Assembly: GCA_037190175.1 (NCBI GenBank)
Contig: JBBCJM010000071.1
Span: 1 to 29,516 of the forward strand
Direction of reading: 5' to 3'
Source of the DNA: JBBCJM01 sp037190175
Lineage (GTDB): Bacteria > Pseudomonadota > Alphaproteobacteria > Rhodobacterales > Rhodobacteraceae
DNA length: 29,516 nt
Position numbers and translations under genes: made by a program. Shown one piece after another: positions 10,031-17,202 of the stretch. The number at the start of each line of letters is the position of its first letter. Positions within the stretch are counted from its first letter, which is position 1. The notes beneath the pieces are model-generated. The model was not told the origin of the DNA. It saw only the letters and a program-made list of their open reading frames with translations, and did not search any database.

Positions 10031-10920
10031 TGCCGGCACGGGTGCTGGACGGCAAGGCCTTCGCGGCAGGCGTGCGGGCGAAGGTGGCGGCGCATGTGGC
10101 GCGGCTGAAGGACGAGCACGGGCTGGTGCCGGGGCTCGCCGTGGTGCTGGTGGGCGAGGATCCGGCCAGCCAGGTCTATGTCCGCAACAAGCACGCCCAG
10201 ACGGTGGAGGCCGGCATGGCCTCCTTCGAGCATCGCCTGCCGGCGGAAACCTCGGAGGCCGAGCTGCTGGCGCTGGTGGCGCGGCTGAACGCCGACCCCT
10301 CGGTGCACGGGATCCTGGTGCAATTGCCGCTGCCGGGGCACCTGAACAGCGACCTGGTGATCAATGCGATCGCGCCGGGCAAGGACGTGGACGGGTTCCA
10401 CGTCTCGAACGTGGGGCTCTTGGCCACCGGGCAGAAGTCGATGGTGCCCTGCACGCCGCTCGGCTGCCTGATGCTCTTGCGCGACCTGCACGGCTCGCTC
10501 TCCGGGATGGAGGCGGTGGTGGTGGGCCGGTCGAACATCGTCGGCAAGCCGATGGCGCAGCTGCTCTTGGGCGACAGCTGCACGGTGACGGTGGCGCATT
10601 CCCGCACCCGGGACCTCGCCGCGGTCTGCCGGCGGGCGGATATCCTGGTGGCCGCGGTGGGCCGGGCCGAGATGATCACCGGGGATTTCGTCAAGCCCGG
10701 GGCCACGGTGATCGACGTGGGCATCAACCGGGTGGAGCGCGACGGCAAGCCCCGGCTGGTGGGCGACGTGCAATATGCCAGCGCGGCCGAGGTCGCCGGT
10801 GCTATCACCCCGGTGCCGGGCGGCGTCGGCCCGATGACCATCGCCTGCCTGCTGGCCAACACCCTGACCGCCGCCTGCCGGGCGCATGGGCTGAGCGAAC
10901 CCGCGGGACTGACCGCCTGA
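10030..10920 (+). CDS. folD: FolD, methylenetetrahydrofolate dehydrogenase/cyclohydrolase
   Basis: 296 aa. This bifunctional enzyme interconverts 5,10-methylene-, 5,10-methenyl- and 10-formyl-tetrahydrofolate with NADP. Landmarks: EDPASQVYVRNK (43-54) with the Tyr50/Lys54 catalytic pair, VQLPLP (97-102), PGKDVDGFH (117-124), the Rossmann segment GRSNIVGKP (166-174) and PVPGGVGPMT (261-270). It is co-translated with fhs through a one-base overlap, so the products act in sequence. It is followed at once by a palindromic repeat and then convergent ruvA. Confidence 0.97.
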   Translation: MPARVLDGKAFAAGVRAKVAAHVARLKDEHGLVPGLAVVLVGEDPASQVYVRNKHAQTVEAGMASFEHRLPAETSEAELLALVARLNADPSVHGILVQLPLPGHLNSDLVINAIAPGKDVDGFHVSNVGLLATGQKSMVPCTPLGCLMLLRDLHGSLSGMEAVVVGRSNIVGKPMAQLLLGDSCTVTVAHSRTRDLAAVCRRADILVAAVGRAEMITGDFVKPGATVIDVGINRVERDGKPRLVGDVQYASAAEVAGAITPVPGGVGPMTIACLLANTLTAACRAHGLSEPAGLTA

Positions 10921-10937
10921 GGTGGTGCAGGTGGTGC

Positions 10938-11002
10938 CCGGCATGGTGGGCAATATTGCCCACCATGCCGGTGTCCGTGGTGGGCAATATTGCCCACCCT
11001 AC
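10938..11002. repeat. Two-unit palindromic repeat between convergent folD and ruvA
   Basis: Unit 1 is a perfect 34-bp palindrome at 10938-10971 whose core is GGTGGGCAATATTGCCCACC. Unit 2 repeats the identical 20-bp palindromic core at 10979-10998 and ends in CTAC. Both would fold into strong hairpins in RNA from either strand. A similar two-unit element lies at 17876-17938. It probably acts as a REP/BIME-like element and as a shared terminator of the two converging genes (inference). Confidence 0.85.
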
Positions 11003-11034
11003 CGGGCAGACACCCCCCTGGCGCAACGCTACGG

Positions 11035-11691
11035 CTACTTCGGCGCCAGCAGCCGCAGGGCGCGGCGGATGAGGTCGGGGGTGGCGGCCTCGGGGGCGGC
11101 GGCGCCGGCCTCGGCCACCGCGGCGGCGGCATCGCCCGGCGCGTAGCCGAGGTTCACCAGCGCCGAGAGCGCCTCGGCCGGGGCGGCGGGGGCCGGCGGC
11201 GGGGCAGCCGGGCGGCGGCGGGATTTGGCCTCGGGCTCGCCAGCGGGCTCGGGGGCGGCCAGCACGGGGCCGCCGCCCATTGCCATCGCCGCCGGGGCGC
11301 GGGACTTCAGTTCCAGCACCACCCGGCTGGCGATCTTGGGCCCGATCCCCGGCGCCGCCTGGATCGCGCGGGCGTCGCCCAGCAGCACCGCGCGCGACAG
11401 CCCCTCGGCCCCCAGCGCGCCCAGGATCGACATCGCCGCCCTGGCCCCCACCCCCTGCACGGTCATCAGCAGCCGGTGCCATTCCTTCTCGACCAGCGTC
11501 AGGAAGCCCACCAACTGCAGCAGATCCTCGCGCACGATGAGTTCGGTCCAGAGCGCGCAGCCCTCGCCCACGCCCGGCAGCGCGGCCAGCGTGCGGTCGG
11601 AAACCTGCACCACATAGCCCACCCCGTGCACGTCGATCAGCACCTCGCCCGCGCCGCGCCATTCCAGCCGCCCCGCGATGCGGCCGATCAT
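11035..11691 (-). CDS. ruvA: RuvA, Holliday-junction-binding subunit
   Basis: 218 aa. RuvA tetramers bind four-way junctions and load the RuvB motor. The N-terminal OB-fold starts MIGRIAGRLEWRG and includes VHGVGYVVQV. Two helix-hairpin-helix motifs follow at about 71-90 (VQGVGARAAMSIL) and 111-126 (APGIGPKIASRVVLEL). An Ala/Pro-rich flexible linker (about 133-172) precedes the C-terminal domain that contacts RuvB (ALVNLGYAPGDAAAAVAEA). Its ATG overlaps the ruvC stop (ATGA). ruvB, often next in line, is absent: the gene ends 114 bp from the convergent folD. Confidence 0.96.
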   Translation of the reverse strand: MIGRIAGRLEWRGAGEVLIDVHGVGYVVQVSDRTLAALPGVGEGCALWTELIVREDLLQLVGFLTLVEKEWHRLLMTVQGVGARAAMSILGALGAEGLSRAVLLGDARAIQAAPGIGPKIASRVVLELKSRAPAAMAMGGGPVLAAPEPAGEPEAKSRRRPAAPPPAPAAPAEALSALVNLGYAPGDAAAAVAEAGAAAPEAATPDLIRRALRLLAPK

Positions 11692-12197
11692 CCCGCGGCC
11701 CTCCGCAGCGCCGCGTCCAGCCGGCCGGCGGATTGCAGGTGGTGCGCGTGGCAGATCGCCACCGCCAGCGCGTCGGCCGCGTCCGCTCCGGCCAGCGCGA
11801 CGCCGGGCAGGTGCAGCCGCACCATGTGGTCGATCTGCGCCTTGGCGGCATGGCCCACGCCCACCACCGTCTTCTTCACCGCATTGGGCGCGTATTCCCC
11901 CACCGGCACCCCGGCCTGGGCGGGGACCAGCAGCGCGATGCCCCGCGCCTGGCCGAGCTTCAGCGTCGCCACCGCGTCCTTGTTGACGAAGGTATGTTCC
12001 ACCGCCGCATGGTCGGGGGCGTATTCCGCCACCACCGCCGAGAGTGCGGCGTGGAGCCGCACCAGCCGGCGCGCCAGATCCTCGGTGCCGTCGGAATGGC
12101 AGATGCCGTTCGCCACATGGCGGATGCGGGGCCCCATGACCTCGATCACCCCCCAGCCGAGGTTGCGCAACCCCGGGTCGATGCCCAGCACCCGCAC
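11688..12197 (-). CDS. ruvC: RuvC, crossover junction endodeoxyribonuclease
   Basis: 169 aa. RuvC resolves Holliday junctions as a dimer. The acidic active site is intact: Asp7 in GIDPGLRNLGWG, Glu67 in AAVEHTFVNKD, and Asp139/Asp142 in GADAADALAVAICH, matching the D-E-D-D pattern of the family. The start is a GTG at 12197 (MRVLGIDPG) with AAAGGGGG just upstream. It is co-translated with ruvA through a 4-base overlap. The promoter should lie in 12198-12488, shared with the divergent DUF1127 gene. Confidence 0.97.
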   Translation of the reverse strand: MRVLGIDPGLRNLGWGVIEVMGPRIRHVANGICHSDGTEDLARRLVRLHAALSAVVAEYAPDHAAVEHTFVNKDAVATLKLGQARGIALLVPAQAGVPVGEYAPNAVKKTVVGVGHAAKAQIDHMVRLHLPGVALAGADAADALAVAICHAHHLQSAGRLDAALRRAAG

Positions 12198-12488
12198 GCC
12201 TGCCCCCTTTTATCCCGTTTTGCCAGCGGCCTAGCACGAAAAGGGAACATCGGCCAGTGCCCTTGCGCGGCCGCCCGATGCTGCGGCGCGGCATGGACCG
12301 GAAGCGACGCTCCGGCTACCGCGCCCGACAACCCGCATGAAACATGGCCGAATTGCGGTCGCGAGCCATGCAGCGCCTGCATTCCGGCCTTGCTGCGGCG
12401 CAGCTTGCCGCCCGCGCGGCGCGGGATTATCTGGCGGGCGTCCGGGGAAGATGCCCACGGATTGAGCCATTTGTGAAAGGAAACCGCC
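12198..12488. other. Divergent intergenic region between ruvC and the DUF1127 gene
   Basis: 291 bp with no credible coding frame. It should hold two outward promoters. I see no convincing -35/-10 pair, only the ribosome-binding sites of both flanking genes and a short perfect hairpin, CCCGCGC-G-GCGCGGG, at 12411-12425. Confidence 0.5.
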
Positions 12489-12686
12489 ATGGCCGCCATC
12501 GAGACGACCCGCACGGCGCCCCTCGGCGCTGCCACGACCTACCGCTTCATTTCCGCCCTCACCGGCGTTTTCACCGCCTTTTCCGCCTGGAACGACGCCC
12601 GCGTCACCCGCAACGCGCTGGCCCGGCTGTCGGATCGCGAGCTGGACGACATCGGTCTGTGCCGCGCCGATCTGGAGCACATCTGA
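12489..12686 (+). CDS. DUF1127 small protein
   Basis: 65 aa. The C-terminal LARLSDRELDDIGLCRADLEHI (residues 44-65) is the DUF1127 signature (Leu-x-Asp-Arg-x-Leu-x-Asp-Ile-Gly-Leu). The N-terminal part (FISALTGVFTAFSAWNDARV) looks amphipathic. DUF1127 proteins are abundant in alphaproteobacteria; some reported members influence RNA turnover and phosphate or stress responses, but no function can be assigned to this one. AAAGGA precedes the ATG. It is a single-gene unit closed by a strong hairpin at 12718-12753. The family's usual Arg-rich character is weak here. Confidence 0.85.
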   Translation: MAAIETTRTAPLGAATTYRFISALTGVFTAFSAWNDARVTRNALARLSDRELDDIGLCRADLEHI

Positions 12687-12717
12687 ACACCCGCCCCGCG
12701 GGGCCCCGGAACGACAC

Positions 12718-12753
12718 GAAGGCCGCGACCGGACAAGCCCGGTCGCGGCCTTC
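12718..12753 (+). terminator. Strong intrinsic-type hairpin after the DUF1127 gene
   Basis: A perfect 15-bp stem, GAAGGCCGCGACCGG (12718-12732) with CCGGTCGCGGCCTTC (12739-12753), and a 6-nt loop. It lies 31 nt after the stop. There is no long T-run. The minus-strand gene ending at 12815 is convergent, so it could terminate both transcripts. Confidence 0.7.
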
Positions 12754-12814
12754 GGCTGTCAGGGCGTGACGGACACGAAACCTTCGGTGCGGGAAGCCCG
12801 CGCCCGGCGCCCTG

Positions 12815-13159
12815 TCAACGCGGTGCGTAGGCGGCCAGCTTGGCCGAGATCCAGAGCGTGACCGGATCGGCGGTCATCAGCACGGCGCCCATGCGGTCCA
12901 CCTCGTCGCCCGAGGCCATCATCGCCACCCGGGCGTTGTAGACGCCATCGCCGATGTAATAGTGGATCGTGCCCTTCAGCGCCACGAGGCAGAGCGCGGC
13001 CACCATCAGCGGGCGGACGATCGGCATCCGGCGCCGGCGCGGACGGCCATAGTGGGACCGGCCCAGCGTGCCCGCCGCCTCGAAACCCTGTCCGCGCGAC
13101 TGCGCCGCCCGCACCCGGGCAACGCGAGCGTAGAAATCCTGCAAATTGGGGTCCGTCAT
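12815..13159 (-). CDS. Hypothetical single-pass membrane protein
   Basis: 114 aa; I do not recognise the family. The N-terminal 50 residues are charged and Arg-rich (YARVARVRAAQSRGQ, then GRPRRRRMPIVRP). They precede one hydrophobic helix at about 48-65 (VRPLMVAALCLVALKG), so the N-terminus should be cytoplasmic by the positive-inside rule. The remaining ~50 residues (IHYYIGDGVYNARVAMMASG to the end, ADPVTLWISAKLAAYAPR) would be periplasmic. The ATG at 13159 is chosen for a GGGA about 9 nt upstream; in-frame ATGs at 13168 and 13174 are possible. Codon use matches the neighbours, and no stop interrupts the frame, so it is probably a real lineage-specific gene. Confidence 0.65.
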   Translation of the reverse strand: MTDPNLQDFYARVARVRAAQSRGQGFEAAGTLGRSHYGRPRRRRMPIVRPLMVAALCLVALKGTIHYYIGDGVYNARVAMMASGDEVDRMGAVLMTADPVTLWISAKLAAYAPR

Positions 13160-13313
13160 GGTTCGCATTCCCATACAGAGCCCCCCGACCCGAGACCTCA
13201 ATGAGCCCGGATTGCGGCAAAATTTCGGCATTGGAGCCGATTGCGGCCCGATCGGGGCGAGAATCCGGCCGCGATACACGCTGAGGGAGAAATCTCTGTG
13301 CGAAGACCAACCA

Positions 13314-13328
13314 CGGGGTGAAACCCCG
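13314..13328 (-). terminator. Small hairpin after prmA
   Basis: CGGGGT-GAA-ACCCCG, a 6-bp stem with a 3-nt loop, lying 13 nt beyond the prmA stop on the minus strand. It is weak and has no clear T-run. Confidence 0.25.
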
Positions 13329-13340
13329 ATCCGCGCGCGA

Positions 13341-14213
13341 TCAGTTCCGGCGCAGGACCAGCGTGGACCACTCGCCGATGACGTCATGTGATTCGGGCGC
13401 GAAGCCGGCCGACTCGTAGGCCGCGGTCACCGCCCCGGCCTGGGTGGTCAGCAGGCCCGACAGGATCGCCAGCCCGCCGGGCGCGGCATGGGCGGCCATG
13501 GCGGGGGCCAGTTCGATCAGCGGCCCCTTCAGGATATTGGCGAAGATCAGGTCATAGGGCGCGGCCCCGGCCAGCCGGGGGTGGTCGAAGCCCGCGGCCT
13601 CCAGGCATTCCACCCGGCCGGCGAGCCCGTTGATCGCCACGTTGGCCTCGGCCACCTCCACCGCCACCGCGTCGATGTCCGAGGCCAGCACCTGCGCCTC
13701 CGGCAGCACCGCGGCCGCCGCCATCGCCAGCACCGCGGTGCCGCAGCCGATGTCGGCCACCTTTGCCGGCAGGAAGCCCTGCGTCAGCAGCCGGTCGAAG
13801 GCGCGCAGGCAGCCCAGCGTGGTGCCGTGGTGGCCGGTGCCGAAGGCCACCGTCGCCTCGATCTGCAGGGCGATGCGGTCGGCCGGCACCCGGTCGGCGT
13901 CATGCGGGCCGTGCACGAAGAAGCGCCCGGCCTCCACCGGATGCAGTTCGCGGCGCACCTTGGCCACCCAGTCGATCTCGGGCAGTTCCGAGACCGCGAA
14001 ATCCGCCGCCCCGAAGGCCGCGGCCAGCAGCATCAGCGCGGGCGCGGGCGGGGCCTCCTCGAAATAGGCACCGACCTCCCAGAGGCCCGAGCCGTCCTCG
14101 ACCTCGAAGACCCCCACGCCATAGGGCTCGGGCTCCATCCCCTCCAGCGCGGCGGCCAGCGCCTCGGCGGCCTCCGGCCCGGGCAGCGTGGTCAGGGCGG
14201 TGTAGGTGGGCAT
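13341..14213 (-). CDS. prmA: PrmA, ribosomal protein L11 methyltransferase
   Basis: 290 aa. PrmA uses SAM to methylate ribosomal protein L11. A substrate-recognition N-terminal domain (about 1-100) is followed by the methyltransferase domain: VAFGTGHHGTTLGCLRAFD (122-140), SAM motif VADIGCGTAVLAMAAA (152-167), the acidic loop ASDIDAVAVEVAEAN (177-191) and the catalytic-face motif FANILKGPL (224-232). The ATG has GGAGG just upstream. It stands between the small membrane protein and higBA, all on the minus strand. Family identity is clear. Confidence 0.94.
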   Translation of the reverse strand: MPTYTALTTLPGPEAAEALAAALEGMEPEPYGVGVFEVEDGSGLWEVGAYFEEAPPAPALMLLAAAFGAADFAVSELPEIDWVAKVRRELHPVEAGRFFVHGPHDADRVPADRIALQIEATVAFGTGHHGTTLGCLRAFDRLLTQGFLPAKVADIGCGTAVLAMAAAAVLPEAQVLASDIDAVAVEVAEANVAINGLAGRVECLEAAGFDHPRLAGAAPYDLIFANILKGPLIELAPAMAAHAAPGGLAILSGLLTTQAGAVTAAYESAGFAPESHDVIGEWSTLVLRRN

Positions 14214-14286
14214 GAAGGCCTCCGGTCCGGTTCCCGGCGGCGATAGGCGGCGGGTGGGGCCGGGTCAAGGGGCGGAAAGGGATGGC

Positions 14287-14586
14287 TCAGGCCACCGCGA
14301 CCAGCGTGGGTACGGAGGAGACGTCGACAGTCCGCTCGGCGTGCCAGGCGTCATAGGCGCCCTGCATACGGACCCAGGCGAGCGGGCCGCCGCCGAACAT
14401 CTTGGCCAGCCGGACGGCGACCTCGGGGCTCACCGGCTTCTTCTCGGCCATGATGTCGTAAAGGTGCTGGCGCGAGATGCCGAGCATCCGGGCGATCTGG
14501 GCCTTGGGGCGGCCGGTCGCGGGAATGACGTCCTCCCGCAGCAGCGCGCCGGGATGGGAGGGGCAGCGGTGGGGGTTGCGGGTCAT
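14287..14586 (-). CDS. higA: HigA-type antitoxin, helix-turn-helix repressor
   Basis: 99 aa. The N-terminus HPGALLREDVIPATG is typical of the HigA/VapI (XRE) antitoxin family. A helix-turn-helix lies at about 28-48 (KAQIARMLGISRQHLYDIMAE), followed by VSPEVAVRLAKMFG. In such modules HigA binds and blocks the HigB toxin and represses the shared promoter. It is the second gene: GGAGG, partly inside the higB stop region, lies 5 nt before its ATG, and the gap to higB is 9 nt. The toxin-first order is that of classic higBA. Confidence 0.92.
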   Translation of the reverse strand: MTRNPHRCPSHPGALLREDVIPATGRPKAQIARMLGISRQHLYDIMAEKKPVSPEVAVRLAKMFGGGPLAWVRMQGAYDAWHAERTVDVSSVPTLVAVA

Positions 14587-14595
14587 CCGGGCCTC

Positions 14596-14871
14596 CTAGT
14601 GGTATTGCTCGAAGTCGATCACATAGGCATCGCCGTCATGGAACTCGAAGGTGATGCACCACGGGCCGTTGACATGGACGGTGTATCGCGTGGGGTCGTG
14701 CCCCTTGAGGGCGTGGAAGTTGAAGCCGGGAAGGTTCATGTCCTCGGGCGTCTCTGCGGCGTCGAGGCGGTCGAGCCGCAGCAGTATGCGCTGGTGGAAG
14801 CGGGAGTCGATGCGGGACTTCCCCGTCTCCCACAGCGCCTTGAGCTGCTTGTTGCCGAACGTCTTGATCAT
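14596..14871 (-). CDS. higB: HigB-type mRNA-cleaving toxin (RelE superfamily)
   Basis: 91 aa from the ATG at 14871. Landmarks of the HigB/RelE fold are the start MIKTFGNKQLKALWETGKS, the mid-region LDAAETPEDMNLPGFNFHAL, then YTVHVNGPWCITFEF and the end GDAYVIDFEQYH. Family members are ribosome-dependent mRNA interferases. An upstream in-frame ATG at 14898 would add nine residues, but it lies inside the promoter described next, so 14871 is preferred. There is no Shine-Dalgarno sequence before it, so the message may be leaderless. The terminal His fits a catalytic residue seen in some members (inference). Confidence 0.9.
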   Translation of the reverse strand: MIKTFGNKQLKALWETGKSRIDSRFHQRILLRLDRLDAAETPEDMNLPGFNFHALKGHDPTRYTVHVNGPWCITFEFHDGDAYVIDFEQYH

Positions 14872-14876
14872 GGAGA

Positions 14877-14919
14877 TATGTAAGCATATGGCTGACAATC
14901 GTCAACATTCGGCTTACAT
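14877..14919 (-). promoter_or_regulatory. higBA promoter with two overlapping inverted repeats (probable HigA operator)
   Basis: Read on the minus strand, TTGACG (14905-14900) is followed by a 17-bp spacer and TACATA (14882-14877). The predicted start of transcription falls at or next to the higB ATG (14871). An outer inverted repeat, ATGTAAGC (14878-14885) and GCTTACAT (14912-14919), brackets the promoter. An inner palindrome, TGAC-AATC-GTCA (14893-14904), covers the -35. Autoregulation by HigA is usual for the family; binding here is inferred. Confidence 0.65.
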
Positions 14920-14936
14920 CTCGGCGTAACACTTCC

Positions 14937-17129
14937 TCACATGAAGCTCTGCGGGTCGATGTCCAGCGTGAGCCGCACGTTGCCCGGCACCCGCACCTGC
15001 GCCACCCATTCGGCCAGCGCCGGCTGCAAGGGGGCCTGTTTCCCGGCCTTGACCAGCAGCCGCACCCGGTGCCTTCCGCGCACCCGGGCCACCGGCGCCG
15101 GGGCCGGCCCCCAGACCTCGGCCCCGATCCGGCGCAGCGGCCCGTCGTGGCGGGCCAGCTCCGCGCCCAGGTCGAAGACCGCGGCGATGTCGGGCGAGGT
15201 CAGGATCACCGCCGCCAGCCGGCCATAGGGCGGCATCCCGGTGGCCCGCCGCTCGGCCGCCTCGGCCCGCCAGAACGCCTCCTCGTCGCCGCCCAGGATG
15301 GCGCGGATCACCGGATGGTCGGGCTGGTGGGTCTGCAGCCAGGCCTCGCCCGGCCGCTCGGCCCGCCCGGCGCGCCCCGCCACCTGCCGCATCAGCTGGA
15401 AGGTGCGCTCGGCCGCCCGCAGGTCCGAGCCCTGCAACCCCAGGTCGGCGTCGATCACCCCCACCAGCGTCAGCAGGGGGAAGTTGTGCCCCTTGGCCAC
15501 GATCTGGGTGCCGATCACGATGTCGGCGCCGCCCTCGGCGATCCCGGCGATGGCCTCCTTCAGCGCCCGGGCGGAGCCGAAGAGGTCCGACGACAGCACC
15601 GCCACCCGGGCCTCGGGAAAGCGCGCGCGCACCTCTTCCTCCACCCGCTCCACCCCCGGGCCGATGGCGGCCATCTTGCCCTCCACCCCGCAGGCCGGGC
15701 AGGCCACCGGCACCGGCCTTGTGGCGCCGCACTGGTGGCAGACCAGCCGCTTCTGGAACCGATGCTCGACCATCCGCGCGTCGCATTGGTCGCAGCCCAC
15801 CTGATGCCCGCAGGCGCGGCAAAGCGTCACCGGCGCATAGCCGCGGCGGTTGAGGAACAGCAGGCTCTGCTCCCCCGCGGCCAGCCGGGCCGCGACCATC
15901 CCCGCCAGCCTTTCGCTGATCCAGCGGCCGGCGGGCAGCTTCTCCGCCCGCATGTCGATCGCCCCCATCTCGGGCAGGTCGGCGATGCCGAAGCGGCCGG
16001 GCAGGTCCAGCCTTCCGTATTTCCCGGCCTCGACATTGGCCCAGGTCTCCAAGGCCGGGGTGGCCGAGGCCAGCACCACCGGGCAGCCGAGGATGGACCC
16101 TCGCAGCACCGCCATGTCGCGGGCGTTGTAGAGCACGCCGTCCTCCTGCTTGTAGGAGGTGTCGTGTTCCTCATCCACCACGATCAGCCCGAGGTCGCGG
16201 AACGGCAGGAACAGCGCCGAGCGCGCCCCCACCACCAGCTGCACGCCGCCCTCGGCCGCCATCCGCCACAGCCGCCGCCGCTCGGTCATGGTGACGCCGG
16301 AGTGCCATTCGGCCGGCGCCGCCCCGAAACGGTCGCGCACCCGGGCGATGAAGCCCTCGGACAGCGCGATCTCGGGCAGCATGACCAGCGCCTGCCGGCC
16401 GCGGCGCAGCGCCTCGGCCACCGCCTCGAGGTACACCTCGGTCTTGCCCGAGCCGGTGACGCCCTTCAGCAGCGTGGCGGCGAACCCCCCCATCGCCACC
16501 TGCGCCACCAGCGCGTCGCCGGCGGCGATCTGCTCCTCCACCAGCCGGCCGGGGCGCAGGGGGTCGAGCCGGGGATAGGGCGTGTCCTTCGGCGCCTCCT
16601 CCTCGGCCACCACGCCCAAGGCGACCAGCCCCTTGACCACGGAATGCCCCACGCCCGCAGCCGCAGCCAGTTCCCCCAGCGTCACCGCCGCGCCCCCAAA
16701 AGCCCGCAGGCATTCGATCACCCGATGCCGCGCCTCGGTCAGCCGGTTCGGCACCGGGCCGGCCAGCCGATAGACCCGCCGGGTGGCGGGCGGCTCGCCC
16801 AGGCCGGGCGCGCGGGTGGCCAGCCGCAGCATGGCGGGCAGGGGCGTCAGCGTATAGTCCGAGACGCGCGAGAGAAATGCCCGCATCGCCGGCAGCATCG
16901 GGGGGGCGTCCAGCACCCGCGTCACCGGGCGCAGCCGGGCGGGGTCGAAATCCCCCGCGCCCTCGCCCCAGACCACCCCCAGCACCCGGCGCGGGCCCAG
17001 CGGCACCTCGACGAAATCGCCCGTGCCGCAGCCGCCTTCGGGCGCGCGGTAGTCCAGCACCCGGCCCAGCGGCTCGGTGGTCAAGACACCCACCGTCTCG
17101 CCCTCCGCGAATTGCCGCTCCGCCGCCAT
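14937..17129 (-). CDS. priA: PriA, primosomal replication-restart helicase
   Basis: 730 aa. PriA recognises stalled forks and reloads the replisome. An N-terminal DNA-binding domain (about 1-110, with LDYRAP and VEVPLGPRRVLGVVWG) precedes the superfamily 2 helicase core: Walker A GVTGSGKT (223-230), LPEIALS, DEEH box VVDEEHDTSYKQED (317-330), LASATPA, and later IGTQIVAKGHNFPLLT. A zinc-binding insertion has eight Cys residues (437, 440, 446, 449, 464, 467, 477, 480). The ATG at 17129 (MAAERQFAEG) has GGAAGG upstream; the reading frame stays open further upstream, but only as antisense to fsa. It diverges from fsa with 73 bp between them. Confidence 0.96.
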   Translation of the reverse strand: MAAERQFAEGETVGVLTTEPLGRVLDYRAPEGGCGTGDFVEVPLGPRRVLGVVWGEGAGDFDPARLRPVTRVLDAPPMLPAMRAFLSRVSDYTLTPLPAMLRLATRAPGLGEPPATRRVYRLAGPVPNRLTEARHRVIECLRAFGGAAVTLGELAAAAGVGHSVVKGLVALGVVAEEEAPKDTPYPRLDPLRPGRLVEEQIAAGDALVAQVAMGGFAATLLKGVTGSGKTEVYLEAVAEALRRGRQALVMLPEIALSEGFIARVRDRFGAAPAEWHSGVTMTERRRLWRMAAEGGVQLVVGARSALFLPFRDLGLIVVDEEHDTSYKQEDGVLYNARDMAVLRGSILGCPVVLASATPALETWANVEAGKYGRLDLPGRFGIADLPEMGAIDMRAEKLPAGRWISERLAGMVAARLAAGEQSLLFLNRRGYAPVTLCRACGHQVGCDQCDARMVEHRFQKRLVCHQCGATRPVPVACPACGVEGKMAAIGPGVERVEEEVRARFPEARVAVLSSDLFGSARALKEAIAGIAEGGADIVIGTQIVAKGHNFPLLTLVGVIDADLGLQGSDLRAAERTFQLMRQVAGRAGRAERPGEAWLQTHQPDHPVIRAILGGDEEAFWRAEAAERRATGMPPYGRLAAVILTSPDIAAVFDLGAELARHDGPLRRIGAEVWGPAPAPVARVRGRHRVRLLVKAGKQAPLQPALAEWVAQVRVPGNVRLTLDIDPQSFM

Positions 17130-17202
17130 GCCGTCCTTCCGCCTGCCGAGGCTTTGGGGTAAACCGCCCCCGACCACGCCACAACCCCGGGAGGCTGCGC
17201 CC

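Noticed and set aside
8186..10039. A 617-codon minus-strand open frame
   Set aside because: It is antisense to fhs, with the low-complexity His/Leu/Arg composition of a shadow frame.
10938..11002. CRISPR array from the repeated GGTGGGCAATATTGCCCACC
   Set aside because: Only two units with a 7-bp gap, no spacers of regular length and no cas genes; it is a palindromic repeat pair.
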